Assembly: GCA_020621405.1 (NCBI GenBank)
Contig: JAHRYN010000002.1
Span: forward strand, 124,001 to 188,000
DNA length: 64,000 bases
Source of the DNA: Betaproteobacteria bacterium
GTDB lineage: Bacteria; Pseudomonadota; Gammaproteobacteria; Burkholderiales; Rhodocyclaceae
Direction of reading: 5' to 3'
The translations under genes and the position numbers were made by a program. This document shows positions 8,484 to 16,741 of this stretch, piece by piece; position 1 is the stretch's first letter; every line of letters starts with the position of its first letter. Below the pieces are notes generated by a model that did no database searches, was not told where the DNA came from, and worked only from the letters and a program-made list of their open reading frames with translations.

Positions 8484-11099
8484 CTAGATGGGTGAGGCGA
8501 ACTGCGGCGGAATATCCCAGGTCCGGACCAGTTCCTCGAACTCGTCCGCCGGCAGAGGCCGGGCGAAAAGATAGCCCTGGAAGGCATGGCAGCCGATGTC
8601 GAGCAGGAACTGCTGCTGCGGAATCGTCTCGACTCCCTCGGCGATCACCTTCAGTCCGAGCGATTGCCCAAGCGCGATGATGGAGCTGGCGATGCTGGCA
8701 TCGTTCTTGTTGACCAGCAGGTCGCGGACGAAGGACTGGTCGATCTTGAGCTGATCCAGGGGCAGCCGCTTGAGGTAGCTCAGCGACGAGTAGCCGGTGC
8801 CGAAGTCGTCGAGCGCGACCCCGATGCCGTGTGCCTTCAGCTGCTCCAGCTTCTTGGCGACCGCGCCGATGTCCTGGATCATCACGGTTTCGGTCAGTTC
8901 AAGCTTGAGTCGGTCGGGCCGGGCTCCCGCACGCTGCAGCGCATCGAGGACCTCGTCGACGAAATCATCGGAATTGAACTGCTTGGGACTGACGTTGATG
9001 GACATCGTCAGACCCGCCATGTGCGGCACGGTCGCCCAGCGGGCCAGTTCAGTGCATGCGGTGTCGAGCACCCAGTCGCCCAGCGGCTTGATCATGCCGC
9101 TCTGTTCCGCCAGCGGGATGAAGATGGCCGGCGACACCCGGCCACGCTCCGGACAGTTCCAGCGCAACAGCGCCTCGGCACCGATCACGCCGCGCTCAGT
9201 TTCTATCAGTGCCTGGAAATGCAGTTCCAGCTGCTGTCGCGTCACCGCATGCCGCAATTCGTTGGCCAGGCGGGCGCGTTCGTTGACCACGACCTGCATG
9301 CCGGAATCGAACATGGCAAAGGTGTTCTTGCCGCCTGACTTGGCGCGATACATCGCGATGTCGGCGCGCTTGAGCAGATCGTCGGTGCTGACCGAACCAC
9401 TGTCGAACAGCGTGATGCCTATGCTGGCGGAGACCGGATATTCGGGTTCGGTCAGCATGTAGCCGGCAGACAGCGCATCCATGATCTTGCGCGATACGGT
9501 TTCCACGTTCAGGACGGCTTCCTCGCGATCGGTGCCGAGATTCTTCAGCAGCAGCACGAACTCGTCGCCGCCGAACCGGGCCACCGTGTCCTCTTCCCGC
9601 ATGCATCCGCGCAGCCGGCTCGCCACTTCGACCAGCAGAAGGTCGCCGATCTTGTGACCGAAGGAATCGTTCACCTGCTTGAAGTCATCGAGATCGATGA
9701 ACAGCAGTGCGCAGAAGACCGGATTGCGCCCGCATGCCGCCAGCACCTGACGCAGACGGTCATCGAGCAGCCGGCGGTTGGGCAGTCCGGTCAGCGCATC
9801 GTAGTAGGCGAGGCGCTCGATCATCGAGCTCGACTTCTTCTGGCCGGAGATGTCGCGCTCGATGAACACCCAGTGCGTGCACCGGCCCTTCTTGTCCTTG
9901 ACCGGAACGACATCGAGGTCGACCCAGAACTCGTTGCCGTCGCGGCGCTGATTGATCAGCTCGAGCCGGATCGACTGGTTGTTCGCCATCGCCTCGGCGA
10001 TCCGCGCAAGTTCACTGCGCGAGGTCTTGGAGCTCTGCAGGAAGAAGGGCGTGCGGCCGATCGCTTCCTCCCTGCGATAGCCGGTCTGGTGAACGAAGGC
10101 GTCGTTCACGTAGACGATGGTGGGACCGCCCTCGTCCTTCCAGTCAGCATCCGTGATGATGATCGAATCGTTGATCTGTGCCACGGAGGCTTCGAGCAGG
10201 CGCAGCTGTTCCTGAGACTCGTAGGCCTCGGTGATGTCCTGGAAGGTACCGATCAGGCGCACCGGAAGTCCCTGTGCATCCTTCTCCCAGCGACCGCGCG
10301 CCGTCACCCAGCGGTGTTCGCCATCAGCCCGCCGCACCACCCTGCAGGTTTCATCGAAGCCTTCGGCCGAAAACGCGGCATTCACGATCGCCCGCTGCAG
10401 CGGCTCGCTGTACGCCGGGTCTATCAGCGCCATCCAGTTGTCGAAGTCACGGACAAACTCGGCGTCGACGCCGAAGATCTCGTCCAGCGATTCGGAGTTG
10501 ATCCACTCACCGGTCCGGGTATCGGAAATGTAATGGCCGATGCGCGCGATCTTCTGCGCCTCCTTCAGCACCCGGTCCTTCACCTCCAGCACACCTTCGG
10601 TCGCACACCTTTCGCTGAGCGCCTCTGCCAGCTGCTGTACCTCGATGTTGTCGAACGGCTTCTTCAGGATCAGGAATCGGTCGCTCTGCGGCAGCGCGGC
10701 CCGGATTTCGTCCCACGAAAAGTCGGAAAACGCCGTACACAGCACGATCTGCAGCGCAGGGCTCGCCTGCCAGATCTGCTTTGTCGTCTCCAGACCATCC
10801 CATCCGTTGGGCATGCGCATGTCCACGAAGGCCAGCGCATAGGGACGGTCCTCGAGAACCGCCTGCCGCACGCGTTCCAGACCGTCCTGACCGCGCGACA
10901 CCACATCCACTTCATAGAGCGACGGTTTCTCGGTCTGGGCGGGTCTGCCGAACACGGCTGCCGCAGCACTGCGCAGCTGTTCGGACGGCAGCGCCTCCGG
11001 GCTGAGAATCTTCCGGAAATCGTCGTGGATCGCCGGATTGTCGTCGATGACAAGAATGCGTCTTGGCTGGGTACTTGGAGTATTCATGGTGTCGAACAT
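8484..11099 (-). CDS. REC-PAS-PAS-GGDEF-EAL cyclic-di-GMP signalling protein
   Basis: 871-residue bifunctional c-di-GMP enzyme under phosphorelay control. Domains in order: receiver (about 14-160, phosphoacceptor Asp93 in FVDMRMP, Lys in LILKKPF), PAS with PAC (185-290), second PAS/PAC (305-420), GGDEF (430-600, intact GGDEF at 510-514 with an RxxD inhibitory site REED at 501-504) and EAL (610-870, EALLRW at 642-647, DDFGTGYSSL and KIDQSF present). Both catalytic domains look intact, so synthesis and hydrolysis are both possible. The start at 11099 gives a TGATG overlap with the upstream kinase. The kinase is its obvious phosphodonor. The frame stays open upstream into the kinase gene in another register, which is coincidental. 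Confidence 0.92.
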   Translation of the reverse strand: MFDTMNTPSTQPRRILVIDDNPAIHDDFRKILSPEALPSEQLRSAAAAVFGRPAQTEKPSLYEVDVVSRGQDGLERVRQAVLEDRPYALAFVDMRMPNGWDGLETTKQIWQASPALQIVLCTAFSDFSWDEIRAALPQSDRFLILKKPFDNIEVQQLAEALSERCATEGVLEVKDRVLKEAQKIARIGHYISDTRTGEWINSESLDEIFGVDAEFVRDFDNWMALIDPAYSEPLQRAIVNAAFSAEGFDETCRVVRRADGEHRWVTARGRWEKDAQGLPVRLIGTFQDITEAYESQEQLRLLEASVAQINDSIIITDADWKDEGGPTIVYVNDAFVHQTGYRREEAIGRTPFFLQSSKTSRSELARIAEAMANNQSIRLELINQRRDGNEFWVDLDVVPVKDKKGRCTHWVFIERDISGQKKSSSMIERLAYYDALTGLPNRRLLDDRLRQVLAACGRNPVFCALLFIDLDDFKQVNDSFGHKIGDLLLVEVASRLRGCMREEDTVARFGGDEFVLLLKNLGTDREEAVLNVETVSRKIMDALSAGYMLTEPEYPVSASIGITLFDSGSVSTDDLLKRADIAMYRAKSGGKNTFAMFDSGMQVVVNERARLANELRHAVTRQQLELHFQALIETERGVIGAEALLRWNCPERGRVSPAIFIPLAEQSGMIKPLGDWVLDTACTELARWATVPHMAGLTMSINVSPKQFNSDDFVDEVLDALQRAGARPDRLKLELTETVMIQDIGAVAKKLEQLKAHGIGVALDDFGTGYSSLSYLKRLPLDQLKIDQSFVRDLLVNKNDASIASSIIALGQSLGLKVIAEGVETIPQQQFLLDIGCHAFQGYLFARPLPADEFEELVRTWDIPPQFASPI

Positions 11100-13087
11100 C
11101 AGGGCGTCGCTGCGCGCGGCAGCGTCAGGATGAATGTGGCGCCACGATCGTGACCTTCGCTGACGGCCCGGAGCGCGCCGCCCATCTCCTGCGCCGCGAG
11201 TGCGCTCGCGTGGAGGCCGAAGCCATGCCCGGTATCCTTGGTCGTGAAGCCGTAGCCGAACAGCTTGTCCATGACCTCGGGCGTCATGCCAATGCCGTTG
11301 TCCGAAATCCTGATTTCCAGCAATCCGTCGGCGTTCGTCCCGCAGTGGATCGACAGCACGCGATCCTGCGCGTCCGACGCCACCAGCGCCTCCTCCGCAT
11401 TGACCACCATGTTCAGGACGATCTGCGCCACCTTGCTGCGGTCGCCGAGCCACGGCGGCATGTCCTCGTACTCCTCGATCACGCGCACCGAAGAACGCTC
11501 GAGCGCGGACGCGTGTATCACCAGTGCATCCTGCGTCAGCTCGCGCACGCAGAACGATTCGGTGACACCCGACTGACCGCTCAGCGACTGCTGGCGGCTG
11601 ACGATGTCCTTGATGTGCTGGATGTTGCTTTTCAGCTGTTGCGTCTCGGCCAGCATCATGTCGTGCTCCGCCCGCCACTGTTGCGCCAGCAGGTCGAGGA
11701 AGCCGGGCAGCGCCCGGCCGCTTTCGTTCGCGGTCAGATAGGTCGCGATATCCTGTTCGTGCTCGCGCAGCAGCGCCGTCGCGCGCGGCAGATCCGCCAG
11801 CGGAGTGCGCATGAGCCGTTCGCCGAGCAGTTGCGCGGACACACTGACGCTGTTCAGTACATTGCCCACGTTGTGCAGCACGCTGTTGGCCACTTCGGCC
11901 ATGCCGGCACGATGGGAAATCGCTGCAACACGCACGTTCGCCTTTCCCAGCTCCTGCTGGATGGACTCACGCTCGACGATTTCGCGCGTCAGTTCGGCCG
12001 TACGCTCGGCAACCCGCGTTTCCAGTTGCTCGTGCGCCGCACGCAGCGAGGCCTGGGCGCGGACGCGCTTGGCCAGTTCGTCACCGATCTTGCGGTCGGC
12101 CCGCAGCAGCGAGCGCATGCCGAAAAACAGCAGCAGCAGGCTGAGCCCCGCAGTCGCGACGATCCAGATCAGGCTGCTCCGCCAGTTGCGCAGGTAAAGC
12201 TGTTCGGTGATGACCGGCGTCACGATGAAGGGGTAACGATCAAGCGCGCGTGGCGCGACCATGCGCGGCTCGGTCCGGTTGCCTTCGGTCATGCGCGGCG
12301 CATTTGTGATGACAACATCGTTTTTCAGACCGCGATCACCCACCACGTGCTTGGTCACACTGGTCAGATTCTTCTTGCCGACCAGATCATCGACGAACGG
12401 CCAACGGGTCATCAGCGTAAAGTCGTTTCGATAGAGCGACAGCGACGCACCTTCGCCCAGGTCGCTGCCAACGCGCTCGTAGAACTTCGAGAACGCCTCG
12501 ACCGACACGCCGACCAGGATCAACCCGAGCATCTCGCCCTTGCTGTTGTTGACCCGGCGCGTGATGTAGAACACCCACTTGCCGTTGCCCTTGTTGCGCA
12601 CCGGCACGCTGGTGAAGGTGTCGATGCTCGCATCGTCACGGTGCGCCTTGAAATAGTCACGATCGGACAGGTTGATAGGCGGCGGCGGAAACGATCGGGT
12701 GAAGTTCAGCACCCGACCTTCGCTGGACACGAAGGTCGCGACATCGATGATGGGGTTGGAATCCGTCTTGTCGACCAGAAGCCGATGCCGTGCCTCAGCC
12801 GAAACAAAGGTCCGGTAGCTCTGCTCGTCCTCCAGACGGGCCTGCTTCACCACGTCGGACAGGCTGTCCAGCACGGTATGCGCCGAGAACATGGTCTGCG
12901 AGGCCTGTTCGGCCAGGATCAGCGACAGACTGGACATCTGGGCAGACCATTCACGACGGGTGCTCTCGCGCAGCGAATAGGCGGCCGTGATCGCCGCGAA
13001 CAGGATGAGCAGCGCCGCGAGGAATCCGACCATCAGGATCATCCGCCGGCCATGCGTCATTACGCCACCAGCCCCCTGCTCGACCAT
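11099..13087 (-). CDS. Membrane-bound sensor histidine kinase
   Basis: Sensor kinase of about 660 residues. An N-terminal transmembrane helix (MILMVGFLAALLILFAAITA) is followed by a periplasmic double-Cache-like sensor domain with LSDRDYFKAH and a second helix (SSLIWIVATAGLSLLLLFFG). A coiled coil (RVAERTAELTREIVERESIQ) leads to the H-box VLHNVGNVLNSVS and a HATPase domain with NMVVNAEEA, DNGIGM and GHGFGLH motifs. The start is uncertain: ATG at 13087 is chosen, with ATG at 13060 or GTG at 13339 as alternatives; the longest form adds an Ala-rich tail without recognisable homology. The stop overlaps the start of the REC-GGDEF-EAL gene, so the two form a cognate pair. The ligand of the Cache domain is unknown. 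Confidence 0.85.
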   Translation of the reverse strand: MVEQGAGGVMTHGRRMILMVGFLAALLILFAAITAAYSLRESTRREWSAQMSSLSLILAEQASQTMFSAHTVLDSLSDVVKQARLEDEQSYRTFVSAEARHRLLVDKTDSNPIIDVATFVSSEGRVLNFTRSFPPPPINLSDRDYFKAHRDDASIDTFTSVPVRNKGNGKWVFYITRRVNNSKGEMLGLILVGVSVEAFSKFYERVGSDLGEGASLSLYRNDFTLMTRWPFVDDLVGKKNLTSVTKHVVGDRGLKNDVVITNAPRMTEGNRTEPRMVAPRALDRYPFIVTPVITEQLYLRNWRSSLIWIVATAGLSLLLLFFGMRSLLRADRKIGDELAKRVRAQASLRAAHEQLETRVAERTAELTREIVERESIQQELGKANVRVAAISHRAGMAEVANSVLHNVGNVLNSVSVSAQLLGERLMRTPLADLPRATALLREHEQDIATYLTANESGRALPGFLDLLAQQWRAEHDMMLAETQQLKSNIQHIKDIVSRQQSLSGQSGVTESFCVRELTQDALVIHASALERSSVRVIEEYEDMPPWLGDRSKVAQIVLNMVVNAEEALVASDAQDRVLSIHCGTNADGLLEIRISDNGIGMTPEVMDKLFGYGFTTKDTGHGFGLHASALAAQEMGGALRAVSEGHDRGATFILTLPRAATP

Positions 13088-13630
13088 GCCTTCCGGCCAT
13101 TCCGGAAACGGCAGCACAACGCCTTTTCTGGCGGGCGCATTTTCGGCAGCGGGGTCGTACTCGGCGCTTGTCGGGGCAGCTTTGGAATTCACGGCAGTTT
13201 CAACGATGCCGGCTGCATTCGCGGCACGGACTGGGCTCTGTATTCGATCAAAAAGCCAGGTCCGGACTGTCGACGGAGAAAGTGCACGGGCAATGCATTC
13301 TCGCCATCGTGACCTGTGGCCGGATAGCTTTCGCTTCACTCTTGGATGGATTGCCGGAATGCGCTTCTTTGAACATCAACAGATGTCCGTCACACGGACG
13401 TACGCTGCGGCGAGGCGATACCATCAAAAAACTTACAACTTGCTTACAGATGAAAACAGAAAGTCAGAGTGGAAAATGTCAAGAATTGAAAACTTTCATC
13501 GCACACGATTAATTAGCGAGCCATACAATTACAGCCGAGTATGCCATCGGACGATTCACCGCTCCGGAGACTTGATGCACACAGAATTTCCGCGGCCGGC
13601 GCAAAGGATCATCGTCGCGGAAAGCGCCGT
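13088..13630. other. Intergenic region upstream of the sensor kinase
   Basis: About 540 bp without a convincing gene. The part from 13420 to 13540 is clearly AT-richer than the surroundings and probably contains the minus-strand promoter of the kinase operon, but no single -35/-10 pair stands out. If the kinase uses its longest start, 13088-13339 would be coding. Confidence 0.5.
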
Positions 13631-14410
13631 TCAGAAGGCGCTTTTCACCACCCCGCCATCCACCCGGACCGCCGCACCGGTGGTCGCGGACGCCAGCGGA
13701 CTGGCCAGGTAGACCACCATCGCGGCCACTTCCTCCGGCGTGGCAAATCGCCTGATCAGCGAGGTGGGCCGCACCTTCTCGAAGAACGCCTGCTCGAACT
13801 GCTCGAAGGTCTGACCGCTGTCGCCGGCCAGTGCCTGCACGAAGTCCTCGACGCCGCGCGAGCGGGTCGGTCCGGGCAGCACGCTGTTGACCGTGATGCC
13901 GGTGCCGGCGACCGATTCGGCCAGGCCGCGCGCGATCGCGATCTGTGCCGCCTTGGTCATGCCGTAATGGATCATTTCCGCAGGAATCAGCACGCCGCTC
14001 TCGCTCGAGATGAACAGGATGCGGCCCCAGTTTCGACGCTTCATGCCGGGCAGCGCGAGGCGGGCCAGACGCACTCCGCCCAGCACATTCACCTCGAAGA
14101 AGCGCAGCCAGTCGGCGTCGGGAATGTCCTCGAATGCCTTCGGTTCGAAGATACCGAGATTGTTCACCAGGATGTCGATGTCCGGATATTCGTGCGCCAG
14201 CGCCTCGGCGCCAGCCGCGCTGGCCAGATCACCGGCAAAGCCGACCGCACCGACGCCCAGCCTGGCAACTGCGGCATCGACCGCGTCCCGGGTACGGCCA
14301 TTGATGATGACCCGCGCGCCTTCGCGCAGCAGCGCCTCGGCGATCGCGTAACCGATGCCGGCCGTACTGCCGGATACAAGGGCAAGGCGGTTCTTCAGTT
14401 GCAGATCCAT
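13631..14410 (-). CDS. SDR-family NAD(P)-dependent oxidoreductase
   Basis: Short-chain dehydrogenase/reductase of 259 residues, a normal length for classical SDRs. The Rossmann motif is SGSTAGIG at 13-20 (TGxxxGIG class), followed by NNLG at 83-86 (NNAG variant). The catalytic set is a Ser in ISSESG (135-139), Tyr149 and Lys153 in HYGMTK. The ending RVDGGVVKSAF is typical of family members. The start at 14410 has AGGAG eight bases upstream; the frame upstream is open but non-coding. It stands alone, and the substrate cannot be predicted. Confidence 0.9.
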   Translation of the reverse strand: MDLQLKNRLALVSGSTAGIGYAIAEALLREGARVIINGRTRDAVDAAVARLGVGAVGFAGDLASAAGAEALAHEYPDIDILVNNLGIFEPKAFEDIPDADWLRFFEVNVLGGVRLARLALPGMKRRNWGRILFISSESGVLIPAEMIHYGMTKAAQIAIARGLAESVAGTGITVNSVLPGPTRSRGVEDFVQALAGDSGQTFEQFEQAFFEKVRPTSLIRRFATPEEVAAMVVYLASPLASATTGAAVRVDGGVVKSAF

Positions 14411-14532
14411 GGCGATTCTCCTGACAGGGGCCGCCCCGGCAGCGGACTGGCGGCGCGACGATGACGATGACGATGCGCGACGGTGTTGCCGACCTGCGCC
14501 GCTGGTACCCGAGTTTAAGTCCGATCCTGCGA

Positions 14533-14689
14533 GGTCGCTGTTCGACAACCGGCGCATGCCCAGGCGCCACCCCACGACCGCCAGCGACCTGACGCACTTG
14601 TAGGAGCGAGCCATGCTCGCGATCTCGCACGTTGACCCACGATGCTCCTCACTCAGCCACCGGATCGCGACCATGGGTCGCTTCTGCAG
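14533..14689. repeat. REP/BIME-type repeat, copy 1
   Basis: A 157-bp unit holding two facing REP-like palindromes: TAGGAGCGAGCCATGCTCGC at 14601-14620 (stem GCGAGC/GCTCGC) and an inverted partner near 14665-14688 (stem GCGAC/GTCGC). It resembles extragenic REP pairs of other proteobacteria. It is followed 210 bp downstream by a copy about 90% identical. Confidence 0.75.
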
Positions 14690-14742
14690 GGAGGGCACCA
14701 CAATATTGCCCGCCCTCGCAAACACTCGTGCTGATCCGCGAC

Positions 14743-14899
14743 GATCGCTGTTCGACAACCGGCGCACGACCCGACGCCACCCCACGTCTGCCAACGACCT
14801 GACGCCCTCGTAGGAGCGAGCCATGCTCGCGATCACGCACGTTGATCCACGATGCTCCTCACTCAGCCACCGGATCGCGACCATGGGCCGCTCCTGCAG
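14743..14899. repeat. REP/BIME-type repeat, copy 2
   Basis: Second copy of the 157-bp unit, offset by exactly 210 bp and about 90% identical. It contains the same two facing palindromes (14811-14830 and about 14875-14898). Differences between the copies lie mostly outside the palindromes, as expected if the hairpins are the conserved part. The 53 bp between copies shows no feature. Confidence 0.75.
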
Positions 14900-14999
14900 A
14901 GGCATCCGTCCGGTGATGCGGCGCGCAGGACTGTGCGGCACAGATGCGCCGGCTGCCTGTGCTAGCCTCGCCCGCAGTCCAACACGCTTCGTATCCGCC

Positions 15000-16193
15000 A
15001 TGCCCGCCGTCTCGTCCGCCGTGCTGTGCGCCGCCCTTCTGCTGATGATCAGCATGGGCGTGCGCCAGTCCACCGGCCTGTTCATTTCGCCGATCAACAC
15101 GACCACCGGACTGGGCATCGTCAGCCTGAGCTTCGCGCTGGCCATCGGCCAGTTCGTCTGGGGCGCGATCCAGCCGATCGCCGGCGCCGTGGCCGACCGC
15201 TATGGGCCGGGCCGGGTGCTGGCCGCAGGCATGGTCGTGCTGGCACTCGGATGCGCCCTTACCCCCATGATGGACGGCACGACCGGCATGGTGATTTCAC
15301 TCGGTATCCTGTCAGCAGCCGGTTCCGGCGCCGGCAGCTTCTCGGTGCTGATCGGCGCCGCGACGCGCCGGCTCGACGCGGCGCGGCGCGGTCAGGCGGC
15401 GGGCGTCATCAATGCCGGCGGCTCGCTCGGGCAGTTCGTGTTCGCGCCGGTACTGCAGAAACTGATCGTCTCCGTCGGCTGGATGGGCGCGATGTACGCG
15501 ATGGCCGCTGCAGCGCTGGCGGCACTGCCGCTGGCGCGTGCGCTGCGTGCACGCGAACCGGTGCCCGTCCACGCATCTGCGGACGGCAGCGGCAGCCTGC
15601 GTCATGCGGTACGCGACGCACTGCGCGACCGCAGCTACCTGCTGCTGCACGCCGGCTTCTTCACCTGCGGCTTCCACATTGCCTTCCTGGTCACCCACCT
15701 GCCGGGCGAGGTCGGCCTGTGCGGCCTGCCGGCCGAGGTGGCCAGCGGCTCGCTGGCGCTGATCGGTCTGGCCAACATCGCCGGCAGCCTGCTCGCCGGC
15801 TGGGCAGTCGGGCGCTGGCGCAGCAAGATGATCCTGTTCTGGATGTATGCCTCGCGTGCGCTGCTGGTGCTGATCTATCTGGCCGTGCCGCACACGGCGC
15901 TGACCTTCTACCTGTTCGGCATCGGTCTGGGCGTGACCTGGCTGGCCACCGTGCCGCCGACCGCCGGCGTGGTCGGCAAACTGTTCGGCACGCGCTATCT
16001 GGCTACACTGTTCGGTCTGACGCTGCTGTCGCACCAGATCGGCGGCTTCTTCGGCGCCTGGCTGGGCGGGCTGGCGCTGGCGCACAACGGCGACTACCAG
16101 TGGATGTGGTATGCCGACGCGCTGCTCGCCGCAACTGCGGCGCTGGTCAATCTGCCGATCCGCGAAGCTCACATGCAGCCGGCCGCGGCATAG
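15000..16193 (+). CDS. MFS transporter
   Basis: Major facilitator superfamily protein of 397 residues with about twelve hydrophobic segments. The A-loop signature after helix 2 is GAVADRYGPGRVLAAG (usual GxLADRxGxRxxL). It resembles the oxalate/monocarboxylate branch of MFS in having RQSTGLFISPIN near the N-terminus, but the substrate is not determined. The start is the ATG at 15000; the in-frame sequence upstream runs through the REP repeat and is not coding. No strong Shine-Dalgarno is seen. It precedes the LapA-like gene by 20 bp and may share its transcript. Confidence 0.88.
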   Translation: MPAVSSAVLCAALLLMISMGVRQSTGLFISPINTTTGLGIVSLSFALAIGQFVWGAIQPIAGAVADRYGPGRVLAAGMVVLALGCALTPMMDGTTGMVISLGILSAAGSGAGSFSVLIGAATRRLDAARRGQAAGVINAGGSLGQFVFAPVLQKLIVSVGWMGAMYAMAAAALAALPLARALRAREPVPVHASADGSGSLRHAVRDALRDRSYLLLHAGFFTCGFHIAFLVTHLPGEVGLCGLPAEVASGSLALIGLANIAGSLLAGWAVGRWRSKMILFWMYASRALLVLIYLAVPHTALTFYLFGIGLGVTWLATVPPTAGVVGKLFGTRYLATLFGLTLLSHQIGGFFGAWLGGLALAHNGDYQWMWYADALLAATAALVNLPIREAHMQPAAA

Positions 16194-16213
16194 GCGCATC
16201 AAGGAGACAAAGC

Positions 16214-16678
16214 ATGAAACTGCTCGGCGCACTCGGCATTCTGGTCATGGGCCTGCTGGCCGCCTTCGTCATCGCCAACTGGAACGTGCTGGCCACACCG
16301 GTCAGCGTGTCCCTGCTGGTGGCCACCGTAGACGCACCGGCCGGCATCATCCTGCTCGGCGCGACGGCCGTGCTGCTGGTGCTGCTCGCCGCCTACACGC
16401 TGAGCCTGCACGCCTCTACGCTGCTTGAGGCGCGGCGCTACGCCAAGGAACTGCGCGAACAGCGCCTGCTGGCCGATCAGGCCGAGGCGTCGCGCTTCAC
16501 CGAACTGGGGACGGCGATGCAGAAGGAATTCGCGCTGCTGCGCGCGTCGCTGCAGCAGGTATCGACCGAATCGGCCAATTCGCTGTCGGCGGTCATCGGC
16601 GAGGTCGAGGACAAGCTCGACCGCGTGCTGGACGGTCTGCCTGCCGAGGCACGGGCTGACAAGGGCCGCGGCATGTGA
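16214..16678 (+). CDS. LapA-domain (DUF1049-like) inner-membrane protein
   Basis: 154-residue protein with two N-terminal membrane helices (about 3-22 and 40-65) and a cytoplasmic coiled coil that is Glu/Arg/Leu rich (LEARRYAKELREQRLLADQA). This is the layout of LapA/DUF1049 proteins, some of which help lipopolysaccharide assembly. The start has AAGGAG eight bases upstream of the ATG. No enzymatic motif is present. Confidence 0.7.
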   Translation: MKLLGALGILVMGLLAAFVIANWNVLATPVSVSLLVATVDAPAGIILLGATAVLLVLLAAYTLSLHASTLLEARRYAKELREQRLLADQAEASRFTELGTAMQKEFALLRASLQQVSTESANSLSAVIGEVEDKLDRVLDGLPAEARADKGRGM

Positions 16679-16687
16679 GTCCGGAAA

Positions 16688-16732
16688 GATTCAGGATGCA
16701 AGGGAAAGGCAACGCACCTTGAATCTTGAATC
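16688..16732. terminator. Hairpin between convergent genes
   Basis: An imperfect 16-bp inverted repeat (14 of 16 paired) around a 13-base loop, located between the stops of the LapA-like gene and tamB. There is no long T-run; it probably acts as a bidirectional terminator. Confidence 0.5.
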
Positions 16733-16741
16733 CCGGTTCCG

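Noticed and set aside
14823-14999. In-frame N-terminal extension of the MFS gene
   Set aside because: It runs through the second REP copy and is non-coding; the first membrane helix begins just after the ATG at 15000.
13631-15145. Longer (504-codon) version of the SDR gene starting near 15145
   Set aside because: The upstream part translates the REP repeat region; the ribosome site and conserved N-terminus both place the start at 14410.
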